From Phragmites australis (lineage: Eukaryota; Streptophyta; Magnoliopsida; Poales; Poaceae), in NCBI RefSeq assembly GCF_958298935.1, contig NC_084921.1, forward strand, positions 43,309,001 to 43,373,000: a DNA stretch of 64,000 nt. Direction: 5' to 3'. Below the pieces are notes generated by a model. That model ran no database searches and had not been told where the DNA came from. It saw only the letters and a list, made by a program, of their open reading frames with translations. Of this stretch, positions 1 through 11,300 are shown piece after piece; position 1 is the first letter of the stretch, and each line of letters opens with the position of its first letter. The translations under genes were made by a program, and so were the position numbers.

Positions 1-560
1 GAATATCAGCACATGCCTTATTTACCTCATGATGGTTATAAAATATATTGTAACAGTATCAAATGAAAGACAAATGTACGATGGCGATCTGTAACATCAT
101 GAGTTTTAGCATGTAAATTAATTTCAAATTTCACTCCAAATTAAAAAAACAAACATATTAGTCGGCGCACAAGAGCCATCCAATATCGATCCAGTGTGCA
201 AAATGCATTCTTCAACCTCTAGCTCTCTGCTCTCTCATATTGTCTCTCTCACCAAGAGCTCGTCATGCTCCCCCGTACCCTCCTCCTCCTCCTTTCTCCG
301 ATGATGTCCTAGCCGTCAGATCCGTCACTATCGCCCCTCACTCACCAATCACTCCGTTTTCATACTCCCCTGCTGCCAGCATCACCCACCGCCCCCTATC
401 GCCTGTGATGCCGGTGCCACCATTGTCGCCCACCTTCAGTCCGACTGCCCCTGGGTATCCATCCAGGCCAACCCTAACCATGGCAGTCGAAGACAAGAGG
501 AGAGCTTTGGCTGAGCAAAATCGGAAAAACAGTGGACTGAAAACAGGGAGTGTTCATAAA
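1..560. other. Intergenic, no supported gene
   Basis: AT-rich at first, then a proline-rich open stretch (about 240-647, + strand) that begins without an ATG and shows no domain. I see no gene here. It lies far upstream of the ERF gene. Confidence 0.5.
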
Positions 561-564
561 ATAT

Positions 565-750
565 CACAAACACCCTATCAAATGAACAGAAGAAGTAGGG
601 ATGAGTGTATAATGATCCGTGGATCCATGCTAATTCAACTCAATTAACTAACTAATTATTTTAATTAAATCAAAATAATTGATTAAGTTGTGCCAGCATG
701 GATCAACAGATATTTATTAATGCTCCCCGTCCATCCCTAAACAGAAGTGA
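565..750. repeat. Foldback (MITE-like) element
   Basis: The left arm (about 590-650, containing GGATCCATGCTAATTCAACT) is an imperfect inverted copy of the right arm (about 678-745, containing AGTTGTGCCAGCATGGATC). A short AT-rich loop separates them. Both outer ends carry a related TAGGGATG-type sequence. No coding potential. I did not find a clean target-site duplication, so the ends and superfamily are uncertain. Confidence 0.4.
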
Positions 751-1690
751 CAGCCCATCCAGCGAAATGCAGGCACGTCCACAAACACATACCCCTTGTC
801 CCTTGACCGATCGACGGAGAAGGCAACTAAAGTCTAAGCGCATATATTGAAAGCGCTTGGCCTGATCCTTGGAGAACAACACGAGTTCATTGTGGCCGCG
901 GCTCCTCCCATCCACGTACCTTGGTGGGTTCCACGGGGCCAAGGACTGGTTCTCATCGCTTGCTGCTTCTGCCTGCCTGCCTACTCGCGTAGTTGCGTTG
1001 CTGCATACGCACGTACGACGCTGGCACCATTCCATTCCAGTACGACGGGATCTCCGATCACAGAGGATCCGGAGTGCGAAAAGAGACGTGACGAATCGCA
1101 CCACGGCTCTGCAACTATTTTTCCCGGTGTTTTAGTCTGGCGCCGTGCGTTGCCTTTCTTTTTCCCCAAGAGTCGTGACGCATATTGCGGGCGCAAGTGT
1201 CCACGCGCGCAGTATCCACTCCGTCGATGTCTCACGAGCCTCACCCGACTGGAAACCATCAATCGCCTTGTGCGAATTAACCACTTTAAGACGTACGGTT
1301 TATGCAATTATATACCCGAGAGAACTTTGCCAATTCACATTTTTCATGCTTTATATATGTTTTGTTTAGTAAAATTCCAACTTCGAGATCTATATAATAT
1401 TTAAAAATTGTAAAATGAAATAAAGTAATTTAAATATTTATTTTTAATTTACAAAAAGAATCAAATACATCAACCAAAGATTCTTAATCTATCCATAACT
1501 CTAATTCTATTTTTTTTAAATCAGAGATGACTGATAAAAAAAAATTAAAACTAAAATTCTGCCGAACAGGACAGTCACATGTCAGCTCTCAATTCTTCCA
1601 GTTTTTGCACCGGCTCAAATAGCCCAGCCATAACTCCGTCCCCTCCACGAGTCTCGTCCCATGTCTGGCTGGTCACTCGGCCCGCACGGG
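751..1690. other. Upstream region of ERF gene
   Basis: No supported gene. GC-rich to about 1250, then strongly AT-rich (1300-1560). A TATA-like CTATATAATAT occurs near 1390, about 450 bp from the ERF start, so it is not an obvious core promoter for it. Open frames here on both strands lack domains and overlap each other. Confidence 0.4.
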
Positions 1691-1836
1691 TTTAGGTGCA
1701 TGCGCTGCGCATAAACCTCCCGCCCAAACACGTACGCACACGTCTCTCTCTCTCCCTGCAGGGGCGCAGCAGCAACCTGGTCGGCGACATCGCCACGCCC
1801 TCGCCTCCGGCCGGTGCCGCATCTCCTCTTGTGGGC

Positions 1837-2352
1837 ATGGACACGTCCCTCTCTTTGGCCGGTGCCGCCGCCGCCGCTTGCGCGCACAGCCAGTACCTCC
1901 CCCTCAACGAGCACGACTCCCTGGACATGGTCCTGTTCGACGTCCTTCGCGAGGCTCCGGCCTCCGCCTCCGCGCTGTCCGCCATCTCATCGCCGCCCCC
2001 GCTCAAGGCGCTCGCCTCCGGCGCCGCGCGCAAGGGAAGCGGCGTTTGCAATGGCAACAGCAAGAGCGAGTGCTCGGCGAGGGCCGCCACGGGGAGGCGG
2101 CGCTATCGCGGCGTGAGGAGGAGGCCGTGGGGCAAGTACGCCGCGGAGATCCGTGACCCGGCGCGGCACGGCGCGCGGCTCTGGCTCGGCACCTTCGGCA
2201 CGGCCGAGGAGGCCGCCGCGGCGTACGACCGCGCCGCGCTGCGCATGCGGGGCGCCAAGGCGCTGCTCAACTTCCCGCCGCCGCCCGTCGCGGGCTGCGC
2301 CGCCGGAGCCGCGGCGGCGAAGCAGGCTGGTGGAGGCCAGGTGAATGCGTGA
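1837..2352 (+). CDS. ERF-type AP2 transcription factor, group IX-like
   Basis: Predicted DNA-binding activator of the ethylene-response-factor family, 171 residues, no intron. One AP2/ERF domain spans about residues 90-147, starting [18 protein letters not shown] and ending ALLNFP. The Ala and Asp in the second strand are of the ERF rather than the DREB type. An N-terminal acidic motif, [17 protein letters not shown] (about 21-37), resembles the group IX (ERF1/ORA59-like) acidic motif. The tail after the domain is Ala/Gly-rich and short. The frame stays open upstream to an ATG at 1696. I chose 1837 because the extra 47 residues look like translated leader (Leu/Ser-rich, CT-repeat) and MDTSLSLAG is a more typical N-terminus. 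Family knowledge suggests binding to GCC-box promoters in ethylene, jasmonate or defence responses; the target genes are not knowable here. Confidence 0.85.
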   Translation: MDTSLSLAGAAAAACAHSQYLPLNEHDSLDMVLFDVLREAPASASALSAISSPPPLKALASGAARKGSGVCNGNSKSECSARAATGRRRYRGVRRRPWGKYAAEIRDPARHGARLWLGTFGTAEEAAAAYDRAALRMRGAKALLNFPPPPVAGCAAGAAAAKQAGGGQVNA

Positions 2353-3838
2353 AATGAGAAGCCACTGGACTTAACTGTGTTAGTCAGTTGATGCTTGAAA
2401 GATAGCGCGGTAGTGTTTGGTTTTCTCGTTGCTTTAGGACGAGCAGCGAATTGTGGTGGTTCAATTTGAGCTTGCATTTTGATAATACTCCTATTTTTAT
2501 GCCTTTGTCCCCTCATCAATGTTTCGATAGAAGGTATTGCACCATCTCTTTTTGGTTCTTTTGTCCATGAATATCGTCAGCTATGTCAATTTTGAGCTTA
2601 TAAATCCAAGAAGGTTTGACCCTGTCTAACTCAGTTCACTAAGTTCAAGATGAAAACACAAATGCTTTATTATAGCTTGTTAAAGATTTCTCAGTTTGAA
2701 CTAATGTTAAGGATGGAATCTGTCACTATGAAATGTTACTGTTCCTTACCAGGAAAGAGGAATTTCCAAAGGGGCCATTGTTAACCAAACACGCAGCGTA
2801 CTTTTCCCAAACACGCAGAGTACTTTTCTAGCAAGCGCTGAGGACAGTAGGAACTCCCTGTCCCTGAAGGTTCGTTCACGGATAGAGTAATTTAGTACTG
2901 TTACGTCGAAGAAGAAAGAAACACCTGACGTGAAGGCTCGAGAAGACCGTGCCCATCAGGAGAACTAGGCAGGCAGAAAAAAAAAAAAATCTAAAAAAGC
3001 AATTCGTATCACCCGATGCAGTCCACTGCCGGCATAACGCTGGCAGCCTTGTAAACCATCAACAAGAATTCAAAATATTTTCCATGGAACCTTCGCCGGC
3101 TCATGGCCCACCGATTGCATGAGCTCGGCCGTGACATGATCACCTGCTACGTGGGAATCGATGTTTCGCACACTTTGCCACGAAATTGAAGTCCTACCAG
3201 TTTCCACCTATCCAGTGTTTAGTGCCGATCGGCCACAGAATGAATTGTCAGACTAGTGCACCAGAAATCATCGCAAAAATTTCGAAGTGGGGGCTTACCA
3301 CTCCAGCATGTTTAGCAATTTAGACGTCAAGAGAGATTATTAACCAGCAAATCCTGAAATGCAAGTGACAGATCCTCAAATTTTACTTCAATAAAGCAGC
3401 AGCAGATCAGCAGCCAAATTACAAAACAGGCACCATTGCAGTTGCAGGTCCGAAGAAATGCAGGAATATCTTCGATTACTTCATTAATATTTCCCTGGTC
3501 CCACTGTTACTTCCACTCATGCTCCCTGTTCCCTCCAGGAAATTCTAACCATGGATGAATCTGTGCCGACAAGATGACCCGGACTCGCACTAACCACACT
3601 AGAGCAAATGCCTGAAATATATAATGATAATGTGATGCTGACCTGATCCCTGCAACACTTCGGAACTGAATGCTTTTACCTAAGCAGTCGCTTGCTCCTT
3701 CAATTGTGGATCAATGGCAGTCAATATGATTCGTTGAAGACCACTTTTCAAAACAAAAAGTAAGTGTAGACGAAGACAATACACGGAATTGCGATCACAC
3801 TGGCAGATAAAAAAAATCTCAGCTTCTCACTATACCAC
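2353..3838. other. Intergenic, 3' flanks of ERF and LpxB
   Basis: No supported gene. It lies between the convergent 3' ends of the ERF gene (+) and the LpxB remnant (-), so it should contain both 3' UTRs. A small A-tract occurs near 2980 and an imperfect direct duplication of about 20 bp (ACACGCAGAGTACTTTTC-like) near 2790-2830. Confidence 0.5.
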
Positions 3839-4191
3839 TCAATTCAGGTGCACTGTCTCTTGATGTTTATCCGTATAAAGCACTGTTAATGCTGCGATCA
3901 TGCTAGGGGAGTAGACATTAGATGACAACCTTGAGTTGCCCAACTCTTCCACAAATAAGTTACCTCGTTGCTTGATGGGCCAGCTGATCCAACTTGCAGT
4001 TGAAGGATTTCATCGTTAGAAATAACCCCACTGGTTAAATAAAAAAGGGATAAATGGGGTCCAATCCACAATGTCAAATGTATACATGATATTTCTCAAA
4101 ATGAAAAATGGAATATCACTCAGGAGAACACAAAACAGGAGTAACTAGCAATTAATTAACAGGAAAGTGAGCCACCCGAAATGTATCTTTA

Positions 4192-4386
4192 TGGTTACTG
4201 TATCTGTAATATACAAACCTGATCATATTGGCTGTGGTACTCTGCTATTTGAAACACTTCCATGCTTGTAGGCTATGGATGCTAATACTATCCTTGAAAC
4301 ATTACTGTATCTGTATTCATTCATACACAAAACCTGACCAGTTATTGGTTGTTGGTACTCTGCTATTTCCAATCCAACATTTCCAC
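4192..4386. repeat. Imperfect direct duplication
   Basis: Two related stretches (about 4192-4262 and 4303-4386) share TTACTGTATCTGTA, ACAAACCTGA-type and GGTACTCTGCTATTT blocks in the same order. They lie where the missing LpxB exons would be expected. No coding content seen. Confidence 0.5.
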
Positions 4387-4797
4387 ACTACCTGATGACA
4401 AGCATTCAGTCAAAGACCTGTTGAGGCACTAAGAAAATAAATCTGATTCCCACTAAAAAGGAAACTAGAATTAATCCAACAAAGAAGCTTCACAAAAGCT
4501 ATGAAGAAAACTGTTATTTATCATTAATAAACATCAAATCTGTCCTTTTGTTCTCTTCATACTATGCACCCAACATGTCCTATACAAATATTTTAAATAT
4601 TTCTAGTTTAATAAATACAGCTGGATTTTGATAGATGCAATCATCTCATAACCTTCAATTCCTTTGTCACATCGCTTACTCAAGGGACATGCTACTTTTT
4701 TATCAGAGCAGAAAATATAACCTAACAAAGGGCCAAAAGATATAGCAAATGTATCATAGATTGAAGAAGACTTCATCAATAATTCTAGCAACTAGAT

Positions 4798-4990
4798 TAT
4801 TTATTTATTTTTTGGAGGGGACAATTGACTAGTTAAGTTTCACAGTCAACAGGTTATTGGTAGAACACATGGGACAAACACACAAATACCTGACCCAACT
4901 CGTGGTTTGTGGGAATCAAACTGTGGCCATTAGCCATAGAGCCAAGAGGCTAGAGCAGTTTGTCAGTTGCCTTCTAGAAGCTGGCTACTA
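4798..4990 (-). repeat. Possible tRNA-derived SINE
   Basis: Read on the minus strand, it has a B-box-like GTTTGATTCCC about 40 nt after an A-box-like TGGCTCTATGG. It ends in an A/T-rich simple tail (AAAAAATAAATAAAT). This is the layout of a Pol III-derived plant SINE. No convincing target duplication was found, so this is tentative. Confidence 0.35.
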
Positions 4991-6800
4991 AAAGCAGAAC
5001 GAGTCTCAGCGCATCAACTAGGCTATGTAGTAAGACGAGTAAATTACTAACAATGACTCAAGATCTGATGGAACTCAGAAGGCAGAATTGAAACACACAC
5101 AAGTAACAAGTAGCAACTATATATTCATGATCCTATAACAATTGGCATTAGGGAGAAAAAGTATGAATGCACAGCGGCGAACCAGCGAACATATCGTGCT
5201 ATAACACATGGTGCTCTAAAGAATACCAGGAGTGCATACAGGAAAGCAACGAATATGAGAAGCAACCCTCAAGCCAGGTTGAGCCCTTGAACTACATAAC
5301 TTACCTAGGTGCAGCCCATGTTCCAGTCGGAAAGCTTCACTACTCCTTTGATGCTTAGACTTGTCAGAAGGCAATCTTGGTCTCTAAAATTTTTGCCAGA
5401 CGAAAAGAACTAAATTGTAAGTCAAGTTGGTAACCCTAGGTGTCAAATAGACCTATAAAACTAGAACAGACTAGTCTTAACAATTGATTACGCGATATGA
5501 ACATCTCCACTTTACCATATCAAAATAATGAGTTTCCAATGAAATGTTTTAATCACTTCCAAATGACAAGACAACGATCGGTAGTTATTCCTTATCCCAA
5601 TTTTCTTTGCAGATTAGATAAACACTAATATATTTTTCACACATTAGGTTTTTGGCCCTTCCAATGGTCAAACAAGTGCTTGAATACATAAATTGTAAAT
5701 CTAACTAGCCAAGGAAACAATCCTTATTGTTCATCCATGACAATGACAACTTCATAAAATGATGAGAACTTGCCTTGCATTACTACTATGCATTGGTACA
5801 GGGGCATAAAATTTGGAACCTCCCTCCCTCCACATTAAACCTAAGTTTCACTACCACTTCACTTTGCCATTCATATGACTGTATATTCCCCTTTCTTGGT
5901 TTACAAGGTCTCTACACAAAAAAAATCTTAACGCACACATGGAGAGAGAAGACATGAAAAACAGTTTGGGAAAAAGATGAACGAGGGTTAAGACAGAAAA
6001 TATTCAAATTCAACAAATCTTTAGATTAATGACATTGTTTCTGAAATAAAACCACACAGGTCCCTACCATGTTCAAGCCAATAGCATCATCCAATAAGGG
6101 GTGGCCCACATAAGTAGCAGGCAACGCAATTAATTTGCATATTTCTTCCTCAAATGGAAGAATACACAACACGTGGTCCACAAAATCATGCAACTTTGAG
6201 AGCCTGCTTTCACTACCTTTCCAGGCCCAGAATGACGGTGCAACATAATGGACATATAGAGGACGTTGAATCTTTTGATTGCATCTGCCTAAACAACTGT
6301 AACAGTTTACCATATGTGCTCGTGAATAAATAAAGAAAAATACTTCATTGATACCCTTACATTTCAATTGCCTAAACAGGCGAAAAGAGAACCCCTTCGA
6401 ATCAATTGTAACCACAGCATGAGGTTGAAATACCATAGCAGCATTTACAGTATCCTCAATCTTCTTCTGCACAACTAAAGTGAGTACAATCAACGGTCAA
6501 GTGCATCGTATAAACAGAAAGCAAACATGAGAAGCACCAATAGTGCACCTTGACACTATATATGTGTGGCAGCCGCTCCCACAAGCCCATTATGGCAATT
6601 TCTTCTATGGGAAAAAGCGTTAGCAAGCCTTCCCTGCTCATTAATTCACTACATTGACAAAAGAGTACATTCAATGGGGAAACAAATGAAAGAACACGTT
6701 TGCAATAAAAAAATGATGGGATCCAAGATCCAGCTTGAAATTAGGTTTGGATTACACTGCAGATTGAAAATAAAAATAGTGCAATAATTCTAAATAAATC

Positions 6801-6870
6801 ATTAAATGGGTACAATGAACACATGAAAATTTTACATTAAATGGGTACAATGAACACATGAAAATTTTAC
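6801..6870. repeat. Perfect 35-bp tandem duplication
   Basis: Two identical 35-nt copies (6801-6835 and 6836-6870), beginning ATTAAATGGGTACAATGAAC, lie in the first intron of the LpxB gene. Perfect identity suggests a recent slippage or duplication event. Confidence 0.95.
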
Positions 6871-8101
6871 CTTTTTCCTTCAAATAGAGAATACAGAAAA
6901 CACTGGATTGCAAATAAGGGCCCACTGAAATATGATTAGGAAATATGTGCAAACATAAATGACATCAGACAATTGAATAATGGTTGCAACTCAAAAACAA
7001 CAGATCTTTCTTCTGATGGAGACAAAGAAAAAGATAGAAAAGCAGCCTGGTGTTATCTTCATCATATTTATTTGTGCTCTTTCTTCTAATCTTTGTCATT
7101 CGTTTCTATCCCTTCTGGGGAGAAGAAAATGATACCTGAACAGAGGAGAACTATTCAGTTATCTCAACTAAGGGGTGAGGCAAGAAAACGATTTGTACCC
7201 CCATTTTTTTTCTTTTCTCTCCATCCCCTCCAATCTATTCGTATATATACCAAGCTTTCACAAATCAAATAGAACCAGAAAGAGTGGAAAACTCATCCTT
7301 ATTTCTTTTATGTGCTAAACCTAATGGAACTACTGTCTAAAGGAGCACCACGAATCCAATAGAACCAGAAATGTTGCAAGTCAATTTAAAAAAATCACAA
7401 TATCTGTCCCTGACACTTGATTAAATTATTAAAATGTTGCAAGTTGCAACCTATAGACGGTCCCTTTCTTTCTCCACCTCCACAAATTTGGATGTTTTAA
7501 GTGTGTATGAATGAAACCTAATTCTATTTACAATACAATATGAGGCCTGAGACACTTTCTGAAGAGAATAAATAAGAGATTCAAAACTAAACCTCCCTTT
7601 TCAGTTCCTTTAACCCCAATTACCCAGATTGTATGCTCATTTCTTACATAGCAACTATCATACCATATCTACAGTGTTAGTTGAAAGTGTGAAACCGAAC
7701 AATCTATATTTGCGCTTTTTACCTATGGACATTGAAATGATAAATCAAATCTCAAGCAAGCGTTGATACAAACACTGGGTGGTTCATGACTTGAGTATTT
7801 GTCGTATGTTCAAACTCGAATTATGATGCCCTGAAAGAGTGAAACTTGAGGCGGCACGAGATGCTGAACCAAAAGTAGGAAGGGGAGGGGCAACACACCC
7901 GCCAACGCCAGAGAAGCGGACGGGGATAGGGGAGAGCGCTCTGAGCGACGCCATGAGGCGCGAAGCGAGCGAGTCGCCGGAGACCTCGCCGGCGACCACG
8001 AACACCCGAAGCTCCCCATCCCGAGCTGCCGCGTCCACCACTCTACCATACGAGAGCGCGCGCGCGGGGGACCTGGACTGCAGCGATCGCGGCCGCCCCA
8101 T

Positions 8102-8339
8102 CGCCGTAGCATCGTGCGCAATCGGAACGGAAGAGAGCGGCGCCGGAGGGAGCAGAGACTAGGGGGGGGGGGGGTAGTATCGGCTTGACCCCTACCGGGC
8201 CGTGTGGGCCTTTAAAACTGGCGCCCAAATAAAACCCTCGAGCGGCTGCACGAGTGGGCTGTAAGGCTGTTCCCCTCCTAACCGCGCAAAAATACCAAGC
8301 CACCCTTCCACCGCCGCCGCCGCAGCCGCTGCGAACGCC
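8102..8339. promoter_or_regulatory. Short divergent promoter with site II motifs and telo-box
   Basis: Only 238 bp separate the LpxB start codon (minus) from the TypA/BipA start codon (plus), so both promoters must share or overlap this DNA. It contains two site II motifs (TGGGCC 8205-8210, TGGGCT 8255-8260) and a telo-box core AAACCCT (8232-8238). In plants, site II (TCP-bound) plus telo-box combinations are known from translation and organelle-biogenesis genes, which fits the TypA gene. A run of 13 G (8162-8174) sits on the LpxB side. No clear TATA box is seen. Confidence 0.6.
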
Positions 8340-11300
8340 ATGGCCGCAGCGCTCCTGCTCCGCGGCCTCCGCTCGGCGGCGAGACGGACGCATGCTGGCC
8401 CTCTCTCCCATGCCTCGTCCCCGTCGCCGTTGGGGTCGTCCCTCCTCCGCCGCCTCTACTCCTCCGCTGCGGCGTCCACGGCCGCCTCGCCCGCGTTCAC
8501 GCCCGGAGGCGTCGTGGACCCGTCCCGCATCCGCAACGTTGCGGTCATCGCCCACGTCGACCACGGGAAGACAACGCTCATGGACCGGCTCCTGCGGCAG
8601 TGCGGCGCTGACATCCCCCACGAGCGCGCCATGGACTCCATCAGCCTCGAGCGCGAACGCGGCATCACCATCGCCTCCAAGGTAGATAACCCCTCTCGTA
8701 GGACTCGTGCGTGCGTGGTTAGTGAGATTGCAGGCGGGGATTCCTTATCCTACCCAGCATTTTGTCGAACAACTTGCGCGCATCACAAGAAGGGTCTTAG
8801 CTTAGACTTAGTAGAAGGATGTGAGATCTGGTTCAGAGGCCATTCTCAAATTTGGGCTTCTGTGTCCCATCCGACTGGGTAAACTCAGACATGCATTCCT
8901 GAACGACGCCTCAACCTTCGATTGATTAGTGAATTCAATTTAGTAGGAGGATGGATGTGACGACTGATTCGACAGCTGTTCTGAAGTTCATATTTTGTTC
9001 TCGATGTATGTGGTTCCTTTGCGGCAATTTACAAATACCTTGTACATGTTTCCATGAGAGCTGGAAGTTCACTTGACTTGCTATCAATAAGCTCAGAACA
9101 TTCTTCCATGAGCTTGAAGAGTTTGATTAACAACCATAATGCAGTATTATCCTTTTATAGTTTTATGTTTCTAGTAAAATAGAAACGAAGAAGAAAGTTG
9201 AGCACTTCTTAGGGAAAATGGGTTAATTGTGTTTCAGTAGTTTCCATTAAATTGAAGTAATCAGATTGAAAATAAGGTTACGCAAACATTTCATACCTTT
9301 TGTATGTTTTCTTATAAGACAACTTAAATAAAACACTGCTTGCTGATTTTGGCTATTTGTTTAGGTCACTTCTGTCTCTTGGAAGGAAAATGAGCTCAAC
9401 ATGGTCGATACACCTGGTCACGCTGATTTTGGTGGTGAAGTATGCACTCTTCGTATAATTTTGTACAGTTAGGACCGAAATGGTAGATTTTGGTGTGGTA
9501 TGCGATATGGTTATTGTCAATTTGTTGCAGGTTGAACGTGTTGTTGGAATGGTGGAAGGAGCTGTCTTGGTTGTTGATGCCGGGGAGGGACCTTTAGCAC
9601 AAACTAAGTTTGTGCTTTCAAAGGCTTTGAAGTATGGCTTGCGCCCGATTCTCCTCCTCAACAAGGTTGATAGGCCTGCAGGTCTGCTCATCATCAGATG
9701 TTAAACTTACTTCAGTTGTATTTTTCGAGTGCAATGGATGAGGTTGGAGACACAACAAAATGATCAAATTTCTAACAGAGGAACCATTTTGTTGTTCATC
9801 ATTTTAATTAAAATGCAATCGTAGTATCATTTAAACTAATTGATTAGAGTTTTAAGCTGTGTCCATCAGTTGAGTTGCCATAATACAACAAAATGCTGAC
9901 TACATGGCACCTGAAGTCAAAAGATTTGAAGGTTAGCTATATTTAAGTAAGGTAAGGGGAAGACAAGTACGAGGTAGAAGCACTAATATTTTTCTCCAAA
10001 AGGACTCACTAGAAAATGAGGTTCTTTTGGTAATATCAGTAAAACGTCTATTTTATTATGTTAAATCCACATTTACAGAAATTGAGAACATTCAGCCATA
10101 AAATATCTGTTAGAAATCCCTTTCTTTTGAAAAGGTTTTGATTGAATCTTCTAAATGTTCTTTGTTCTGTTAGCCAAAATTTATTTGGGAAGTGAGCAAA
10201 CGCTGATTGTATACACATGCTTTAACATTACATAAAACAATGCTATTCAATATTGTTGGCATATATAGGTTTCTGGTGTTTAGATTTGTTGTAACTCTTA
10301 ACTGCCATTCCAACAGTTGCTGAAGAAACCTGCAATGAAGTAGAGAGCTTGGTCTTTGATCTTTTTGCAAACCTTGGTGCTACAGGTGCAGTCCTGCTCT
10401 TCAATTTGGTTTTACTTTGAAGTTATTTCTTTTCTTTTTCTGTGACATTATTTTGTTGGATTTTGCAGAAGAACAGTTAGATTTCCCAGTTCTTTATGCA
10501 TCAGCTAAAGAAGGGTGGGCTTCCTTAACGTTCACCAAGAGCCCTCCTGATAATGAAAAGAATATGTCTCCATTGCTTGATTCCATTTTGCAGCATGTTC
10601 CTTCCCCAAAAGCTGATCTTGAGGCCCCATTCCAAATGTTGGTTAGTATACTGAAGAACGCCAGAACTTGATATTGTTTGAAATGAGGGCACATTTTCGA
10701 TTTCTTTTTCATTCTTCAATTCCATCCTTAGTGATGCATGTGGTAGGATGGCTGGCCATTAAGGAGATGCTTTTATCTGTATGAGTTCCACTTTATTTTT
10801 CTACTATTAGAAGAAGCCCACCTACATTTTGAACATATTTGATTCGATGCCGTGATCCATGACCCCGATTCGGTGTCCAGTTTTGCGGTTCACCGGTGTA
10901 GATTACTGTTTGATCGCTGCTAGTCAAAAGGGTAGCATGATCAATGGGAGGGTGGCTGGGTTGGATGGCCGGTGGAGGGGAAGAAAAAGCTGTCAAGAGG
11001 CACTTAGGAGGGCTCATGGCCCATGTTCCAAGCTAACATCCCAAATAACACTACCCCACCCACCCCCTTGACCCTCATTTTTGGCCACCCGCGTCCCATG
11101 ACCTTGTTCGTTGACCTAGTCGGACTTAGGTTCCTGGTGAGTATGGTTAGGAAACTTATCTCTATTTGAAGGGAGGAGATTATTGATAAAGAGCATGCAA
11201 GAAGTAGAAGGATAAGTCCTTGACATGCCGAGAGCCTGGTCCCATGCCGGCATGCTCCCAATCAAGCACATAACCTGGTCATTCTGAAATATCAGTTGGA

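Larger units (their letters stand above)
3839..8101 (-). pseudogene. LPXB: LpxB, lipid A disaccharide synthase-like gene, probably broken
   Basis: LpxB joins UDP-2,3-diacylglucosamine to lipid X in lipid A-type synthesis; plants keep a nuclear copy for an organellar pathway. Visible exons (minus strand): 8101-7899, 6648-6549, 6466-6068, 5383-5305, and a last piece 4030-3839. All junctions of the first four exons are in phase. They give VFVVAGEVSGDSLASRLM, FPIEEIAIMGLWERLPHIY, PHAVVTIDSKGFSFRL and YVAPSFWAWKGSE, the family's N-terminal signature. Between 5305 and 4030 I find no sequence for the donor-binding C-terminal region (LPGSR and CTSGTAV blocks, roughly 150 residues). The last piece reads GVISNDEILQLQVGSA, then continues in another frame as PIKQRGNLFVEELGNS and MIAALTVLYTDKH to a stop. 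This implies a small frameshifting deletion near 3980. Family recognition is firm. That the gene is non-functional is inference and could reflect an assembly gap. Confidence 0.7.

Noticed and set aside
240..647. Proline-rich open frame of 135 residues on the plus strand
   Set aside because: It does not begin with ATG, has no domain, and its second half runs into the foldback element at 565-750.
703..1404. Overlapping open frames on both strands
   Set aside because: Frames on opposite strands cover the same GC-rich DNA; none has a recognisable domain or splice context.
7839..8621. Long frames opposite the LpxB and TypA first exons
   Set aside because: They are antisense shadows of GC-rich exons; the sense frames carry clear LpxB and GTPase motifs.
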